Origin: Erythrobacteraceae bacterium
GTDB lineage: Bacteria > Pseudomonadota > Alphaproteobacteria > Sphingomonadales > Sphingomonadaceae
Direction of reading: 5' to 3'
NCBI GenBank assembly: GCA_024642525.1
Contig: JAHEAX010000006.1
Span: 1 to 64,000, forward strand
Length of the DNA stretch: 64,000 nucleotides
Under the pieces are notes generated by a model. The model was given only the letters and a program-made list of their open reading frames with translations. It was not told where the DNA came from and did not search any database. The position numbers and the translations under genes are program-made. Positions 1 to 8,491 of the stretch are shown here, piece by piece (the first letter of the stretch is position 1; the number at the start of each line of letters is the position of its first letter).

Positions 1-1422
1 GGTTTCTACTTCAACGAGAAAGTCGACCAGACCGGTCAGCTGATCACCGGCGCAGATGCGCGTCCATTCTTCTCGCTGCTCGCTGGCAATCCGCTGGTGT
101 TCAACGGTGTGGAAGCTGCTCTGGGCCTGCCGCAGAACAGCATCTTCAGCCAGGGTCTTCTGACGGACGAATCCTATTCGCTCGACAACGAGGCATTCTC
201 GGTATTCGGCACGATCGATTTCGAAGTGACCGACCGTCTGACGCTGACTGCCGGCTTCAACTACACCAAGGACAAGAAAGACTTCACCGCCAATATGACG
301 GCGTTTGATGAACTTGGTCAGATCAACCTGGTCGATGCATTCATCGCCGGCGCAATCGGTAGCTCCGATCCGGCTGTGATTGCTGCTTTTGCCCAGGGCA
401 ACCCGGCGTTGTTCGGCCAGATTGCTGGCGCTGCCACCAATCCTGCAACCAACCCGCTGCTCGGACTGGCTGCATTTCAGTTCCAGCCGCCTTTCCTCAA
501 CGTTCCCAACGCGGTTGAAGACGGCAAGACCTCGGACAGCGATTTCTCCTACACGCTGCGCGCTGCCTATGACGTGTCGGACAACATCAACGTCTATGCG
601 ACCTATGCAACCGGCTTCAAGGCATCGTCAGTCAACCTGTCGCGCGATTCGCGTCCGCTGGCTGGTGACTACACTCCGGGCCCGCTGCTCAGCGGCATTC
701 TGGCCCCGTCTTCGCCCATCCGCGATGCAGGTATCGCCACACCAAACCTCAACACCGGCACCCGCTTTGCCGGTCCTGAAGATGCGATTGTCTATGAAGT
801 GGGTGTGAAAGCCCAGTTCGACCGGATGGGCTTCAACCTCGCCCTGTTCGACCAGACGCTGAAGGGCTTCCAGTCGAACATCTTCACTGGCACAGGCTTT
901 GCCCTTGCCAATGCCGGCAAACAGTCGACCCGCGGCTTCGAATTTGATGCAACGCTCAACCCGACTGACCCGTTGGTGATCACCTTTGCCCTGACCTATC
1001 TGGACCCGACGTTCGACAGCTTCCCCAATTCGGCTGTTGGCGATCTGACTGGCCAGCGTCCTTCGGGCATTTCGGAATTCTCCATCGCGACTTCGGCAAC
1101 TTACACGCATGAACTGGGTGCCAGCGGCAATGTGCTGATCGCGCGTGTCGACTTCAACCACGAAAGCAATGTCAACCTGACCAATGGCCTGCCAGCCTTC
1201 GGTCCTTCGGCTGAACAGCTTTTCCGGATGGAAGCAAACCTCCTCAACGGGGCGCTTATCTTCAAGATGGAAAATGGCTTTGAAGTGGGTGTCTGGGGCC
1301 GCAACATCACCAACGACCGCTTCATCACCACGGTGTTTGACGGCGTCGCGCAGTCCGGCACGGTATCGGGTTACCCGAACCAGCCGCGCACTTACGGTGT
1401 CACGGCAGGGTTCAAATTCTGA
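1..1422 (+). CDS. TonB-dependent receptor, C-terminal part (5' end outside window)
   Basis: The frame is open from base 1 and gives 473 residues, so the signal peptide, TonB box and plug domain lie upstream. The visible part is an outer-membrane beta-barrel: alternating strands with aromatic girdle residues, the phrase VYATYATGFKASSVN typical of TonB-dependent receptors, a late GVWGRNITNDRF segment, and a C-terminal strand ending in Phe (RTYGVTAGFKF), the usual Bam signal. The family imports siderophores, vitamins or carbohydrates using TonB-ExbBD energy; the substrate cannot be told from this fragment. An intrinsic terminator follows directly. Family is confident; specificity unknown. Confidence 0.9.
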   Translation, partial: GFYFNEKVDQTGQLITGADARPFFSLLAGNPLVFNGVEAALGLPQNSIFSQGLLTDESYSLDNEAFSVFGTIDFEVTDRLTLTAGFNYTKDKKDFTANMTAFDELGQINLVDAFIAGAIGSSDPAVIAAFAQGNPALFGQIAGAATNPATNPLLGLAAFQFQPPFLNVPNAVEDGKTSDSDFSYTLRAAYDVSDNINVYATYATGFKASSVNLSRDSRPLAGDYTPGPLLSGILAPSSPIRDAGIATPNLNTGTRFAGPEDAIVYEVGVKAQFDRMGFNLALFDQTLKGFQSNIFTGTGFALANAGKQSTRGFEFDATLNPTDPLVITFALTYLDPTFDSFPNSAVGDLTGQRPSGISEFSIATSATYTHELGASGNVLIARVDFNHESNVNLTNGLPAFGPSAEQLFRMEANLLNGALIFKMENGFEVGVWGRNITNDRFITTVFDGVAQSGTVSGYPNQPRTYGVTAGFKF

Positions 1423-1442
1423 ACCCAAATCATCGAATGAAA

Positions 1443-1473
1443 TGAAAAGGGGTCCTGCAAGGGGCCCCTTTTT
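1443..1473 (+). terminator. Rho-independent terminator of the TonB receptor gene
   Basis: AAAAGGGG pairs with CCCCTTTTT around a short internal region that can also pair (TCC with GGG), followed by a T run. It sits 20 bases after the receptor stop codon. Confidence 0.75.
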
Positions 1474-1535
1474 CGTTGCAAGAACTCCTGTCTTGTGTTG
1501 GTTTGCGCGCATCAAGTGAAATGGGGGGCTTTTCA

Positions 1536-1991
1536 ATGCATTGGATGATCCTGCCGCTGAAGCGGTATTTCGAATTTACTGGCCGTTCATGCCGCCGCGA
1601 ATACTGGATGTTCGCGCTGCTTAACGTGATCGTGGTCATGGCGCTTTTAATGTTGATGGCAGTGACCGGCGGAGCAGGATCGTTACTGAACCAGGACGGG
1701 TCGGGCGATGGTGCACCCTTCGGCTTCCTTATGGGCGGTGTTGGCCTTGTCATCATGCTGTGGGCGCTGATCGTCTTTATTCCGAGCATCGCGGTGACCG
1801 TGCGGCGCTTTCACGATCGGGATATGTCCGGCTGGTGGTATGTGGCCTTCGTGCTGGGCGGTCTTATTCCCTATATCGGTTTCCTGGTGTCGATCGGCTT
1901 TCTCGTTGTGATGGCATTGCCAGGCTACGCCGGGGCAAACCGCTTCGGGCCCGATCCGCGTGACCCGACCAGCGCGACCATATTCGAATAG
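1536..1991 (+). CDS. DUF805 family inner-membrane protein
   Basis: This 151-residue protein has the DUF805 layout: an N-terminal YFEFTGRSCRREYW motif, about four hydrophobic segments, the signature RRFHDRDMSGWW after the second pair, and a GPDPR motif near the C terminus. The family is integral to the inner membrane and of unknown function. I chose the ATG at 1536 because a GGGGGG ribosome site lies 7 bases upstream and the protein then begins just before the family motif; an in-frame ATG at 1521 and a longer extension to 1476 look non-coding. It is convergent with the ABC permease gene, 15 bases away. Confidence 0.85.
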   Translation: MHWMILPLKRYFEFTGRSCRREYWMFALLNVIVVMALLMLMAVTGGAGSLLNQDGSGDGAPFGFLMGGVGLVIMLWALIVFIPSIAVTVRRFHDRDMSGWWYVAFVLGGLIPYIGFLVSIGFLVVMALPGYAGANRFGPDPRDPTSATIFE

Positions 1992-2006
1992 GATGTCGGT
2001 CGGGGC

Positions 2007-4553
2007 CTAGAGCGCCCTGAGCGCCTGCGCCGGTTTAGCCCGCAACAGCGGTAGCGAACCGGCCAGCGCAAAGCCGAGGACAAACAGGAGGCCAAGTCCG
2101 AGCACACCCAGAATCTCGCCCCAATCGGGCAGCCAGTCGAATTCGAATAACTGGACCACCACCAGCCAGGCAAGGCCGGTGCCAAGCCCCAGCGCCACCA
2201 CCGCCAGAATAGCGGCCAGCGCGCCATATTCCGCAAGTTGCATGATCAGCACCTGTTTGCGGCTGGCACCCAATACGCGAAAAACCACCGTGTCATATGT
2301 GCGCACGGCACGCGCCGCTGCAATGGCCCCAATCAGCACTGCCAGTCCGGCCAGCACGGCGACTGATGCCGCAGCGAAAGTCGCGACCCCCACCTGGCCA
2401 AGGATAACCCGCGCTTCGGCCAGCACTTGCCCTATTTCAATGACAGAACTCGATGGGAAATTGCGGACCAGCTGGCGCAGCAAAGGCCCGGTCGGCGCGC
2501 CATCAGGCAGGTCGATTGTCGCTGCCAGATTATGCGGCGCATCGCGGATGGCATTGGGGGAAAAGACCAGCACATAGTTGAAGCCCATGCTTTCCCAGTC
2601 GATCCTGCGGAAGCTGGCGACCTTGGCGGACCGTTCGACGCCAAGGAGGCCAATCGTAAGATAATCGCCTATCTTCAAATCAATCGCGCGGGCAAATTCC
2701 TCGTCCACCGAAACCAGCGGTTCGCCGCCATGGGATGGCTCCCACCAGTCGCCCTGTGTCAGGCTGTTTCCGGCAGGTAGTTCATCCGAATAGGTCAGGC
2801 CGCGCTCACCGCGCAGGGGCCATGCACCATCGGGTATTTCCTCAAGGTCGGCCACGCGGATCATCGCGTCCTTTGGCCCATAGGCCAGAATTGCCCCGCG
2901 CAGGGCAGGCACAGTGCGCAATTGGGCGGCAGGCTGTTCTGCGGCGACCAGACTGCGGAAATCTGCCACCTTGTCCCGCGGTATATCGAGGACGAAGTAA
3001 TCAGGTGCTTCTGCAGGTACCCGGCGTTCAATATTGCCGTCGATACTGCTTTGAATGGCAGCCAGCAAAACAAATGCTGCCAGTCCAAAGCCAAGCGCCG
3101 TCACCAGCGCGCCAGTGGCAGCGCCAGGCCGGTGCAGATTTGCCAGTGCATTGCGCCAAAGCGGATCGGCAGGCCGCGGTATGACCGCCGCCAGCTTGCG
3201 AATACCCATTCCCAGAAGCGCGAGCAGCCCAAGCACGACCGCTGCACCCGCAAGGAACCCGCCCGACAGCATCGGCTGACGCGCGGTGATCAAGGCCAGC
3301 GCGACAATCCCCGCCATTCCGCCCAGCACCCATGCAAGGGCGCGGCCATCACGGGCCAGCGGCACGATACGGGCGCGCATGAGGGCCATCGCGGGAAACT
3401 GGCGTGCCCGCAGCAGCGGTGTCGCGGCGAAAACCAGTGCCACCAGCATGCCATAGGAAGCAGCAATCAGCAGCGCGACCGGTTCGACCACGAAAGTGCG
3501 GTCCACTGGCAGCAAGCCATCAAGCGCGGAGGCAAGAAGGGGTGTCACCAATACGCCCGTAACCAGCCCCAGCGCGCTGCCGAGCAATGCCGCAGCGCCA
3601 ATCTGCAAGGCGTAGATCCGCACGATATCACGGCTGGACGCGCCCAGGACTTTCAGCGTGGCAATGCTGGTGCGCCGCGCCTCGAGATAGGAGGACACAC
3701 CGCCGCCGATACCGATGCCTGCAATAACCAGAGCAGCCAACCCGACCAGTGTCAGGAATTCACCCATGCGGGACACGAAACGGTCTGCGCCCGGCGATGC
3801 ATTGTCCCGCGTGCGATATTCGAACCCGGCGTTGGGAAACTGGTCTTCCAGCACCGACTGCACAGCTTCCGGTTCGCGGCTGCTATCAAAGGCGATGCGG
3901 TATTTGCTTTGATACATGGCGCCGGGCGCCAGCAAACCGGCCTCCGACGGGAAATTGCTAGGCACGATAACCGTGGGGCCAAGCTGGAAACCTTCGCTGA
4001 GCCTGTCAGGCTCGTCTTCGATAATGCCTGCGGCGCGTAGCGGAATGCCGCCGATGGTGAAGCGGTCACCAACCGCAATACCCAGCCGGTCTACCGCGCC
4101 TTGTGCCAGCCACGCATCGCCAGCCGCTGGTGCACCTGCATTGCGCCCGTCTTTCAGCGCCAGCGTGCCGTATAAAGGCCATGCCTTGTCAACGGCTTTC
4201 AATTCGATGGGCGCGGCATTTTCGCCGGTGCTGGCCATCGCCTGCAGGCGCGTGCCGCCGGATATTCTGCCATATTCTGACAAAACGCCGCGTTCCTGAT
4301 CGGACAGGTCGCGCTGCCAGACTTCAACTTCGAGATCGCCGCCGAGCAGTACCTGCCCGCGATTTGCCAGCTCGCCTTCGATGGCAGCGGTCAATGTGCC
4401 AATGGCTGCCAATGCACCTGTGCCCAGAAACAGGCAGACCAGCAGCAGGCGCAGGCCCTTGAAACGTCCGTTGAGATCGCGGCGGGCAATGCGCCATGCC
4501 GCCCCCCAGGAAAGCCCCTGTGATGCCTCCTTGCCAGCCACTATCGCCGTCAC
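2007..4553 (-). CDS. ybbP: ABC transporter permease, FtsX/MacB type (YbbP-like)
   Basis: The 848-residue protein has an N-terminal transmembrane helix (about 36-58), a large extracytoplasmic region, a first FtsX core with several helices (about 260-390), a middle soluble domain, and a second FtsX core at the C terminus (about 715-845). That double-FtsX plan is typical of YbbP-like permeases and related type VII ABC systems. The start overlaps the stop of the ATPase gene by ATGA, so the two are translationally coupled and form one exporter. In E. coli, ybbAP also lies divergent from tesA, as here. The transported substrate is not known; export of hydrophobic or envelope compounds is an inference. 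Confidence 0.88.
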   Translation of the reverse strand: MTAIVAGKEASQGLSWGAAWRIARRDLNGRFKGLRLLLVCLFLGTGALAAIGTLTAAIEGELANRGQVLLGGDLEVEVWQRDLSDQERGVLSEYGRISGGTRLQAMASTGENAAPIELKAVDKAWPLYGTLALKDGRNAGAPAAGDAWLAQGAVDRLGIAVGDRFTIGGIPLRAAGIIEDEPDRLSEGFQLGPTVIVPSNFPSEAGLLAPGAMYQSKYRIAFDSSREPEAVQSVLEDQFPNAGFEYRTRDNASPGADRFVSRMGEFLTLVGLAALVIAGIGIGGGVSSYLEARRTSIATLKVLGASSRDIVRIYALQIGAAALLGSALGLVTGVLVTPLLASALDGLLPVDRTFVVEPVALLIAASYGMLVALVFAATPLLRARQFPAMALMRARIVPLARDGRALAWVLGGMAGIVALALITARQPMLSGGFLAGAAVVLGLLALLGMGIRKLAAVIPRPADPLWRNALANLHRPGAATGALVTALGFGLAAFVLLAAIQSSIDGNIERRVPAEAPDYFVLDIPRDKVADFRSLVAAEQPAAQLRTVPALRGAILAYGPKDAMIRVADLEEIPDGAWPLRGERGLTYSDELPAGNSLTQGDWWEPSHGGEPLVSVDEEFARAIDLKIGDYLTIGLLGVERSAKVASFRRIDWESMGFNYVLVFSPNAIRDAPHNLAATIDLPDGAPTGPLLRQLVRNFPSSSVIEIGQVLAEARVILGQVGVATFAAASVAVLAGLAVLIGAIAAARAVRTYDTVVFRVLGASRKQVLIMQLAEYGALAAILAVVALGLGTGLAWLVVVQLFEFDWLPDWGEILGVLGLGLLFVLGFALAGSLPLLRAKPAQALRAL

Positions 4554-5239
4554 CCCGCCGCTGTGTCAGAGGCGATACGGCCATCTGCAATGGTAACGAT
4601 CCGGTCGCAGCGCTGCGCCAGTTCAGGATCATGTGTGATGATGACCAGCGTGGCCCCTGTTTCAGCGCGGCGCGCAAACAGCAGTTCGATGATGTCATGG
4701 CCGGTTGCCACGTCGAGATTGCCGGTTGGTTCATCGGCAAAGATCAATTTCGGGCGCGGCGCGATGGCGCGGGCGAGGGCAACGCGCTGTTGTTCCCCGC
4801 CGGATAGCTGGGTGGGGTAATGGCCAAGCCGGTGGCCAAGGCCCACAGCGTCCAGCTCGGCGCGGGCGCGCTGGGCTGCATCCTTGTCACCTGCAAGTTC
4901 CATTGGCGTGGCGACATTTTCAGTCGCCGTCATTGTCGGCAGCAGATGGAATGCCTGAAGGACAATTCCAATACGGCCGCGGCGGGCGCGGGCCAGTGCA
5001 TCTTCATCCTGCGCGGCAAAATCTTCGCCCGCAACTTCCAGCGTGCCGCCGCTTGCCCGTTCAAGGCCTGATAGAACTGCCATGAGCGAGCTTTTGCCAG
5101 AACCGGACGGGCCAAGCAGGGCAAGAACTTCGCCGGTTGCCACGTCGAGATCGATCCCGCGCAGAATCTCGACCGCGGCATCGCCTTGGCCAAGGGTGAG
5201 GGTCAGATTGCGAGCTGATATCGTCAAGGGACTTGTCAC
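4550..5239 (-). CDS. ybbA: ABC transporter ATP-binding protein (YbbA/LolD type)
   Basis: The 229-residue ATPase shows every ABC motif in order: Walker A GPSGSGKS, the Q-loop region VLQAFHLLPTMTATENV, signature LSGGEQQR, Walker B LIFADEP and the H-loop ITHD. The MacB/LolD subgroup is indicated by length and by the insertion near the Q loop. I chose the GTG at 5239, which gives a protein beginning MTSPLTISARNLTLTL; the longer open frame to 5362 runs through the neighbouring divergent promoter and lacks family similarity. It powers the permease encoded immediately downstream, with which it overlaps by four bases. Confidence 0.9.
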   Translation of the reverse strand: MTSPLTISARNLTLTLGQGDAAVEILRGIDLDVATGEVLALLGPSGSGKSSLMAVLSGLERASGGTLEVAGEDFAAQDEDALARARRGRIGIVLQAFHLLPTMTATENVATPMELAGDKDAAQRARAELDAVGLGHRLGHYPTQLSGGEQQRVALARAIAPRPKLIFADEPTGNLDVATGHDIIELLFARRAETGATLVIITHDPELAQRCDRIVTIADGRIASDTAAG

Positions 5240-5286
5240 AGCGCTGCGATGGCATAGGCAGGGGCCCGCGACAAGGAGACTTGCAG

Positions 5287-6006
5287 ATGTACATACGCGT
5301 TTGGTCGATAATCCCGATGACTTTGCTGGCTGCCTGCGGATCGGATGCGCCCAATGCAGCATTGGTGCCGGAGACAGTGGCGGGGGCTGAAGCGCCTGCA
5401 GAAATGAAGGTGATGGGGCCAGAGCGGCAGATACTGGCTTTCGGTGACAGCCTGTTTGCAGGGTACAACGTCGACAAGGGCGAAAGCTATCCTGCCAAAC
5501 TGGAAGCGGCGCTGCGGGCGCGTGGCATCAATGCGCGGGTCAGCAATGCGGGTGTGTCGGGCGATACTTCGGCAGCTGGCCTCCAGCGGCTGGCGTTCAC
5601 GCTGGATGCGCAGCAGCTTAAACCTGAACTGGTCATCCTCGAACTGGGCGGAAACGACCTGCTGCGTAACCTGCCGCCATCCGAAACTCGCGCCAATCTG
5701 GCAGCCATGCTGGAAGAACTGGCAAAGCGCAAAATTCCAGTGCTGCTGATGGGGATGCGTGCACCGCCAAACCTCGGGGCGGAATTTGTCAGCGAATTTG
5801 ACGGGGCCTACCCTGCGCTGGCCAAGCAATATGACGCGGCGCTGGTGCCATTCTTTATCGAACCGGTTTTCGACAAACCCGAGCTAATCCAGGCAGACCG
5901 TATTCACCCGACCGCCGAGGGGATAGAAGTGCTGGTGGCATCGACCGTGGATGATGTGGCTGGCGCTTTGCCCGAAATTACCGGGGCGAAGGCTGGCGGC
6001 AAATAA
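5287..6006 (+). CDS. tesA: GDSL-type esterase/lysophospholipase lipoprotein (TesA-like)
   Basis: This 239-residue protein begins with a lipoprotein signal (IIPMTLLAACG, lipobox LAAC). The SGNH hydrolase blocks follow: block I FGDSLFAG with the nucleophile Ser, block II around GVSGDTSAAG, block III GGNDLL with the Asn, and block V DRIHPT with catalytic Asp and His. Relatives hydrolyse acyl esters, thioesters and lysophospholipids in the periplasm; here a lipid anchor is predicted. The ATG at 5287 has an AGGAGA ribosome site 8 bases upstream. It is divergent from the ybbA-ybbP pair with only 47 bases between starts, a neighbourhood also known from E. coli. The 3' end is convergent with recF. 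Confidence 0.9.
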   Translation: MYIRVWSIIPMTLLAACGSDAPNAALVPETVAGAEAPAEMKVMGPERQILAFGDSLFAGYNVDKGESYPAKLEAALRARGINARVSNAGVSGDTSAAGLQRLAFTLDAQQLKPELVILELGGNDLLRNLPPSETRANLAAMLEELAKRKIPVLLMGMRAPPNLGAEFVSEFDGAYPALAKQYDAALVPFFIEPVFDKPELIQADRIHPTAEGIEVLVASTVDDVAGALPEITGAKAGGK

Positions 6007-6009
6007 TCG

Positions 6010-7095
6010 CTAGATCCGTTCGATCCGCCCGTCTGTCACTTGCCAGATGGCAGCTTCTGACCGGATATCCTCGAACGGGGCCAGCTCGGTGCCAGTCAGC
6101 CATACTTGTGCGCCATTGGTGCGCAGCCGTTCGAACAGGCTTGCCCGTCTGACAGGGTCCAGATGGGCGGCCACTTCATCCAGCAGCAGCAGATTGGGGC
6201 GGCCCCGCGCGGCCAATGCGGAATGGGCAAGGGCGATGGCGATCAGCATCGCTTTTTGTTCGCCGGTTGAACAGGTGGCTGCAGGCACGTTTTTGCCCGT
6301 CATGGTGACTTGCAGTTCGTCTCTGTGGGGGCCGGTCAACGTGCGGGCAGCGGCACGGTCCCTGCTGCGTCCAGTGCGAAAGGCTTCGGCCAGCACATCA
6401 CGCTCTATCGGGCCGCCAGCTGCATAGGAAAGGGCAGGGCGGGCAAATGGTTCGGGCGGGAAGGTGGCGATTTCTTTACACAATGCGTCCACCAGGCGCG
6501 TGCGGCCCTGTGCCAGCATTGCGCCGTGGTCTGCCAGCTGCGCTTCTATGCCGTCTAGCCAGGCAGGTTCGGGCGGGCGATCGTCTGACAGTAGACGGTT
6601 GCGTTCGCGCAGGGCGTTTTCATAGCGGGTGGCATGGCGTGCGTGTGATGGGTCGATCGCCAGTGCCATTCGGTCCATGAAGCGCCGCCTCGCGCCGGCA
6701 CTATCGGTAAACAGCCGGTCCATGGAGGGGGTGAGCCAGCCTATTGCCAGCCATTCTCCGAGGCTGACGGCACTGGCATCTGCGCCATTTACTTGCACGA
6801 GGCGTCGGCCCTGACGCGGGGCTTCAGTATAGGTGCCAAAGCGCACCGGCTCTGCATCGTCGCCTTCGCGCAGCGATGCGCCGACGGAAAATCCGCCGGC
6901 GCCGGTTATGCCTGCCATTTCTGCCAAAGCGGCCCGGCGCAGGCCGCGGCCGGGGGCAAACAGCGACAATGCTTCAAGAATATTGGTTTTACCCGCACCG
7001 TTTTCGCCCACCAGAAGATTGAACTGGCGTGCGCCATCGAGGCGCGTTTCGCTGTGGTTGCGGAAGTGGGAAAGGGTGATCTGGTCGAGTGCCAT
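6010..7095 (-). CDS. recF: DNA replication and repair protein RecF
   Basis: The 361-residue protein is an SMC-like ATPase: N-terminal DQITLSHFRNHSE followed by Walker A GENGAGKTNILEAL, an ABC-type signature CSTGEQKAML, and Walker B LLLLDEVAAHLD with a late ELAPF segment. RecF acts with RecO and RecR to load RecA on gapped DNA. I chose the ATG at 7095 (MALDQITL), which matches the family start; ATG 7110 is a nearby alternative. Unlike many bacteria it is not next to dnaN or gyrB here. The gene ends 3 bases from the convergent tesA-like gene. Confidence 0.95.
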   Translation of the reverse strand: MALDQITLSHFRNHSETRLDGARQFNLLVGENGAGKTNILEALSLFAPGRGLRRAALAEMAGITGAGGFSVGASLREGDDAEPVRFGTYTEAPRQGRRLVQVNGADASAVSLGEWLAIGWLTPSMDRLFTDSAGARRRFMDRMALAIDPSHARHATRYENALRERNRLLSDDRPPEPAWLDGIEAQLADHGAMLAQGRTRLVDALCKEIATFPPEPFARPALSYAAGGPIERDVLAEAFRTGRSRDRAAARTLTGPHRDELQVTMTGKNVPAATCSTGEQKAMLIAIALAHSALAARGRPNLLLLDEVAAHLDPVRRASLFERLRTNGAQVWLTGTELAPFEDIRSEAAIWQVTDGRIERI

Positions 7096-7249
7096 GGGCT
7101 GGCACGGCATTAACCCGCACTGCCACTCTACGCCACCAGAAAACTGGATTTCCAATTGTTGGTGAAAATTCCCAAAAATATGGAATTATTGTTTATCGCT
7201 ATGAAGCGGAAAAGCTGAACAATGGCTGAATTCCGCGATTTTTCAAAAC

Positions 7250-7264
7250 TGGCACGGGTCCTGC
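7250..7264 (+). promoter_or_regulatory. Candidate sigma-54 (RpoN) promoter
   Basis: The sequence TGGCACGggtcCTGC matches the consensus TGGCACG-N4-TTGC at every fixed position except one (C for the first T of the -12 box), with the required GG-GC spacing. It lies 58 bases before the ATG of the small membrane protein at 7323. An A/T-rich stretch at about 7150-7200 could hold the IHF or activator site. Sigma-54 with PspF is the classical way psp genes are switched on. Confidence 0.65.
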
Positions 7265-7322
7265 AACAGTGTTGGCATCCCCGGGAACGGTTCTCGGGAA
7301 AACATGAAAAGGGAATTTTACA

Positions 7323-7454
7323 ATGCAAGACATCAGCAACCTCAGCAGCCGCATCTTCGCCGCTGTGACCTCGATCGCGATTTCCGCAGTGTTCCTCGCC
7401 GTTGCAATCGCACCTGCAACCCAGAATGCCGTTACCTCGGGCGTGTTCGCATGA
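7323..7454 (+). CDS. 43-residue single-pass membrane protein before PspC
   Basis: The gene runs from an ATG preceded by an AAAAGGGA ribosome site to TGA at 7452-7454. The peptide starts MQDISNLSSRIFAAVTSIAI and has one hydrophobic helix at about residues 11-31, then a short polar tail. The stop overlaps the start of the PspC-domain gene (ATGA), so the two are co-translated. I do not recognise a named family. It is well placed behind the sigma-54-like site, suggesting an envelope-stress role with its neighbour; that role is an inference from context. Short length means coding status rests on the start signal, overlap and helix rather than on homology. Confidence 0.7.
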   Translation: MQDISNLSSRIFAAVTSIAISAVFLAVAIAPATQNAVTSGVFA

Positions 7455-7669
7455 ACCAGCTTGACCGCCATTCATCAAAAAACGTGAGCCCGGCGAAGTC
7501 CTTCAGGCTCGACCGCTCGCGGGGCAAGATCTGGGGCGTCTGCGCCGGTATTGCCAACTACTTCGGCATTGATGCCACGCTGGTCCGCATCGGCTTCGTC
7601 GCTGGGACGCTGATCGGCTTCGGTTCCTTGCTGCTGGTCTATATCGCAATCGCGTTGATTGCCGATTGA
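7451..7669 (+). CDS. PspC domain protein (phage-shock type)
   Basis: The 72-residue protein consists almost entirely of a PspC domain: FRLDRSRGKIWGVCAGIANY, then GIDATLVRIGFV and a hydrophobic C-terminal helix ending LLVYIAIALIAD. PspC is an inner-membrane sensor that in enterobacteria binds PspB and PspA under envelope stress. No pspA or pspB lies nearby in this window. The ATG at 7451 overlaps the stop of the preceding 43-residue gene. A sigma-54-like promoter upstream of the pair supports stress-inducible expression. An inverted repeat begins at the stop codon. Confidence 0.88.
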   Translation: MNQLDRHSSKNVSPAKSFRLDRSRGKIWGVCAGIANYFGIDATLVRIGFVAGTLIGFGSLLLVYIAIALIAD

Positions 7670-7691
7670 GAGGACCCGAGAGGGTCCTCTC
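7668..7691. terminator. Hairpin between convergent pspC-like and SDR genes
   Basis: GAGAGGACCC pairs perfectly with GGGTCCTCTC around a GAGA loop, giving a 10-bp stem that starts inside the TGA of the PspC gene. There is no clear T run on either side, so it may act as a transcript 3' end stabiliser as much as a terminator, and could serve both convergent units. Confidence 0.6.
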
Positions 7692-7708
7692 ATATCACCC
7701 CGGCCAGA

Positions 7709-8491
7709 TTACATGGCGGAAATGCCGCCATCCAGTTTCAATTCCGCGCCGGTCATGAAGCGACTTTCGTCGCTGGCGAGATAGAGAACGCCCATGGCAA
7801 TATCGACGGGTTCCCCCACCCGGCCCAGCGGAATTTGCCGGGCAAGCTTGCCCATGACCACTTCTTTTTCCAGCCCTGCCTTCTGGCCAATCCCGTCGAG
7901 GATTGGCGTATCGACGAAGGTGGGGTGAACAGAATTGCACCGGATGTCCCAGCCGCGCTTGGCGCAGTGAAGTGCAACCGATTTGGTCAGCATCCAGATC
8001 GCGGCCTTGGACGCATTATAGGCAGGCATCGTGTCGCTGGCGATGAGGCCGGCAATCGATGAAATATTGACGATGGAGCCGGGCTGATGATCCTTCATCA
8101 ACGGCAAGGCCGCCTGGCATCCCAGAAATGCACTATCCACATTGACTGCAAATGCCTTGCGCCAGTCTTCGAAGGTGCAAGTCTCGATATTGCCGTTCAC
8201 GCCGATACCGGCATTATTCACCAGAACAGACAGGCCGCCCAGCTGCTCGCGCGATGCGTCGATTGCTGCTGCCCAATCATGCTGGCTGGTCACATCATGC
8301 TGCAGCGAATAGGCTGTGCCTGATCCCATTTCAGCGTTGATCTTGGCTGCGGTTTCAGCAGCGCCATTGGCGTTCATGTCCGTGCACAGCACCCGTGCGC
8401 CTTCGCGCGCGAGATAGGTGCAATGGGCGCGGCCCAGTCCCTGCGCTGCGCCTGTCACCAATGCCAGCTTGCCTGCAACCCGTCCGCTCAT
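7709..8491 (-). CDS. Short-chain dehydrogenase/reductase
   Basis: The 260-residue protein is a classical SDR: Rossmann motif TGAAQGLG near residue 13, an Asp after the second strand (CTDMN) pointing to NAD rather than NADP, NNAG, catalytic Ser in IVNISSIAG, and YNASK with the catalytic Tyr and Lys. It resembles cyclohexanol, steroid or 3-oxoacyl reductase-like SDRs, but the substrate cannot be assigned. The start ATG overlaps the stop of the Nudix gene upstream (ATGA), so it is probably the last gene of the lemA-TPM-Nudix unit. Confidence 0.88.
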   Translation of the reverse strand: MSGRVAGKLALVTGAAQGLGRAHCTYLAREGARVLCTDMNANGAAETAAKINAEMGSGTAYSLQHDVTSQHDWAAAIDASREQLGGLSVLVNNAGIGVNGNIETCTFEDWRKAFAVNVDSAFLGCQAALPLMKDHQPGSIVNISSIAGLIASDTMPAYNASKAAIWMLTKSVALHCAKRGWDIRCNSVHPTFVDTPILDGIGQKAGLEKEVVMGKLARQIPLGRVGEPVDIAMGVLYLASDESRFMTGAELKLDGGISAM

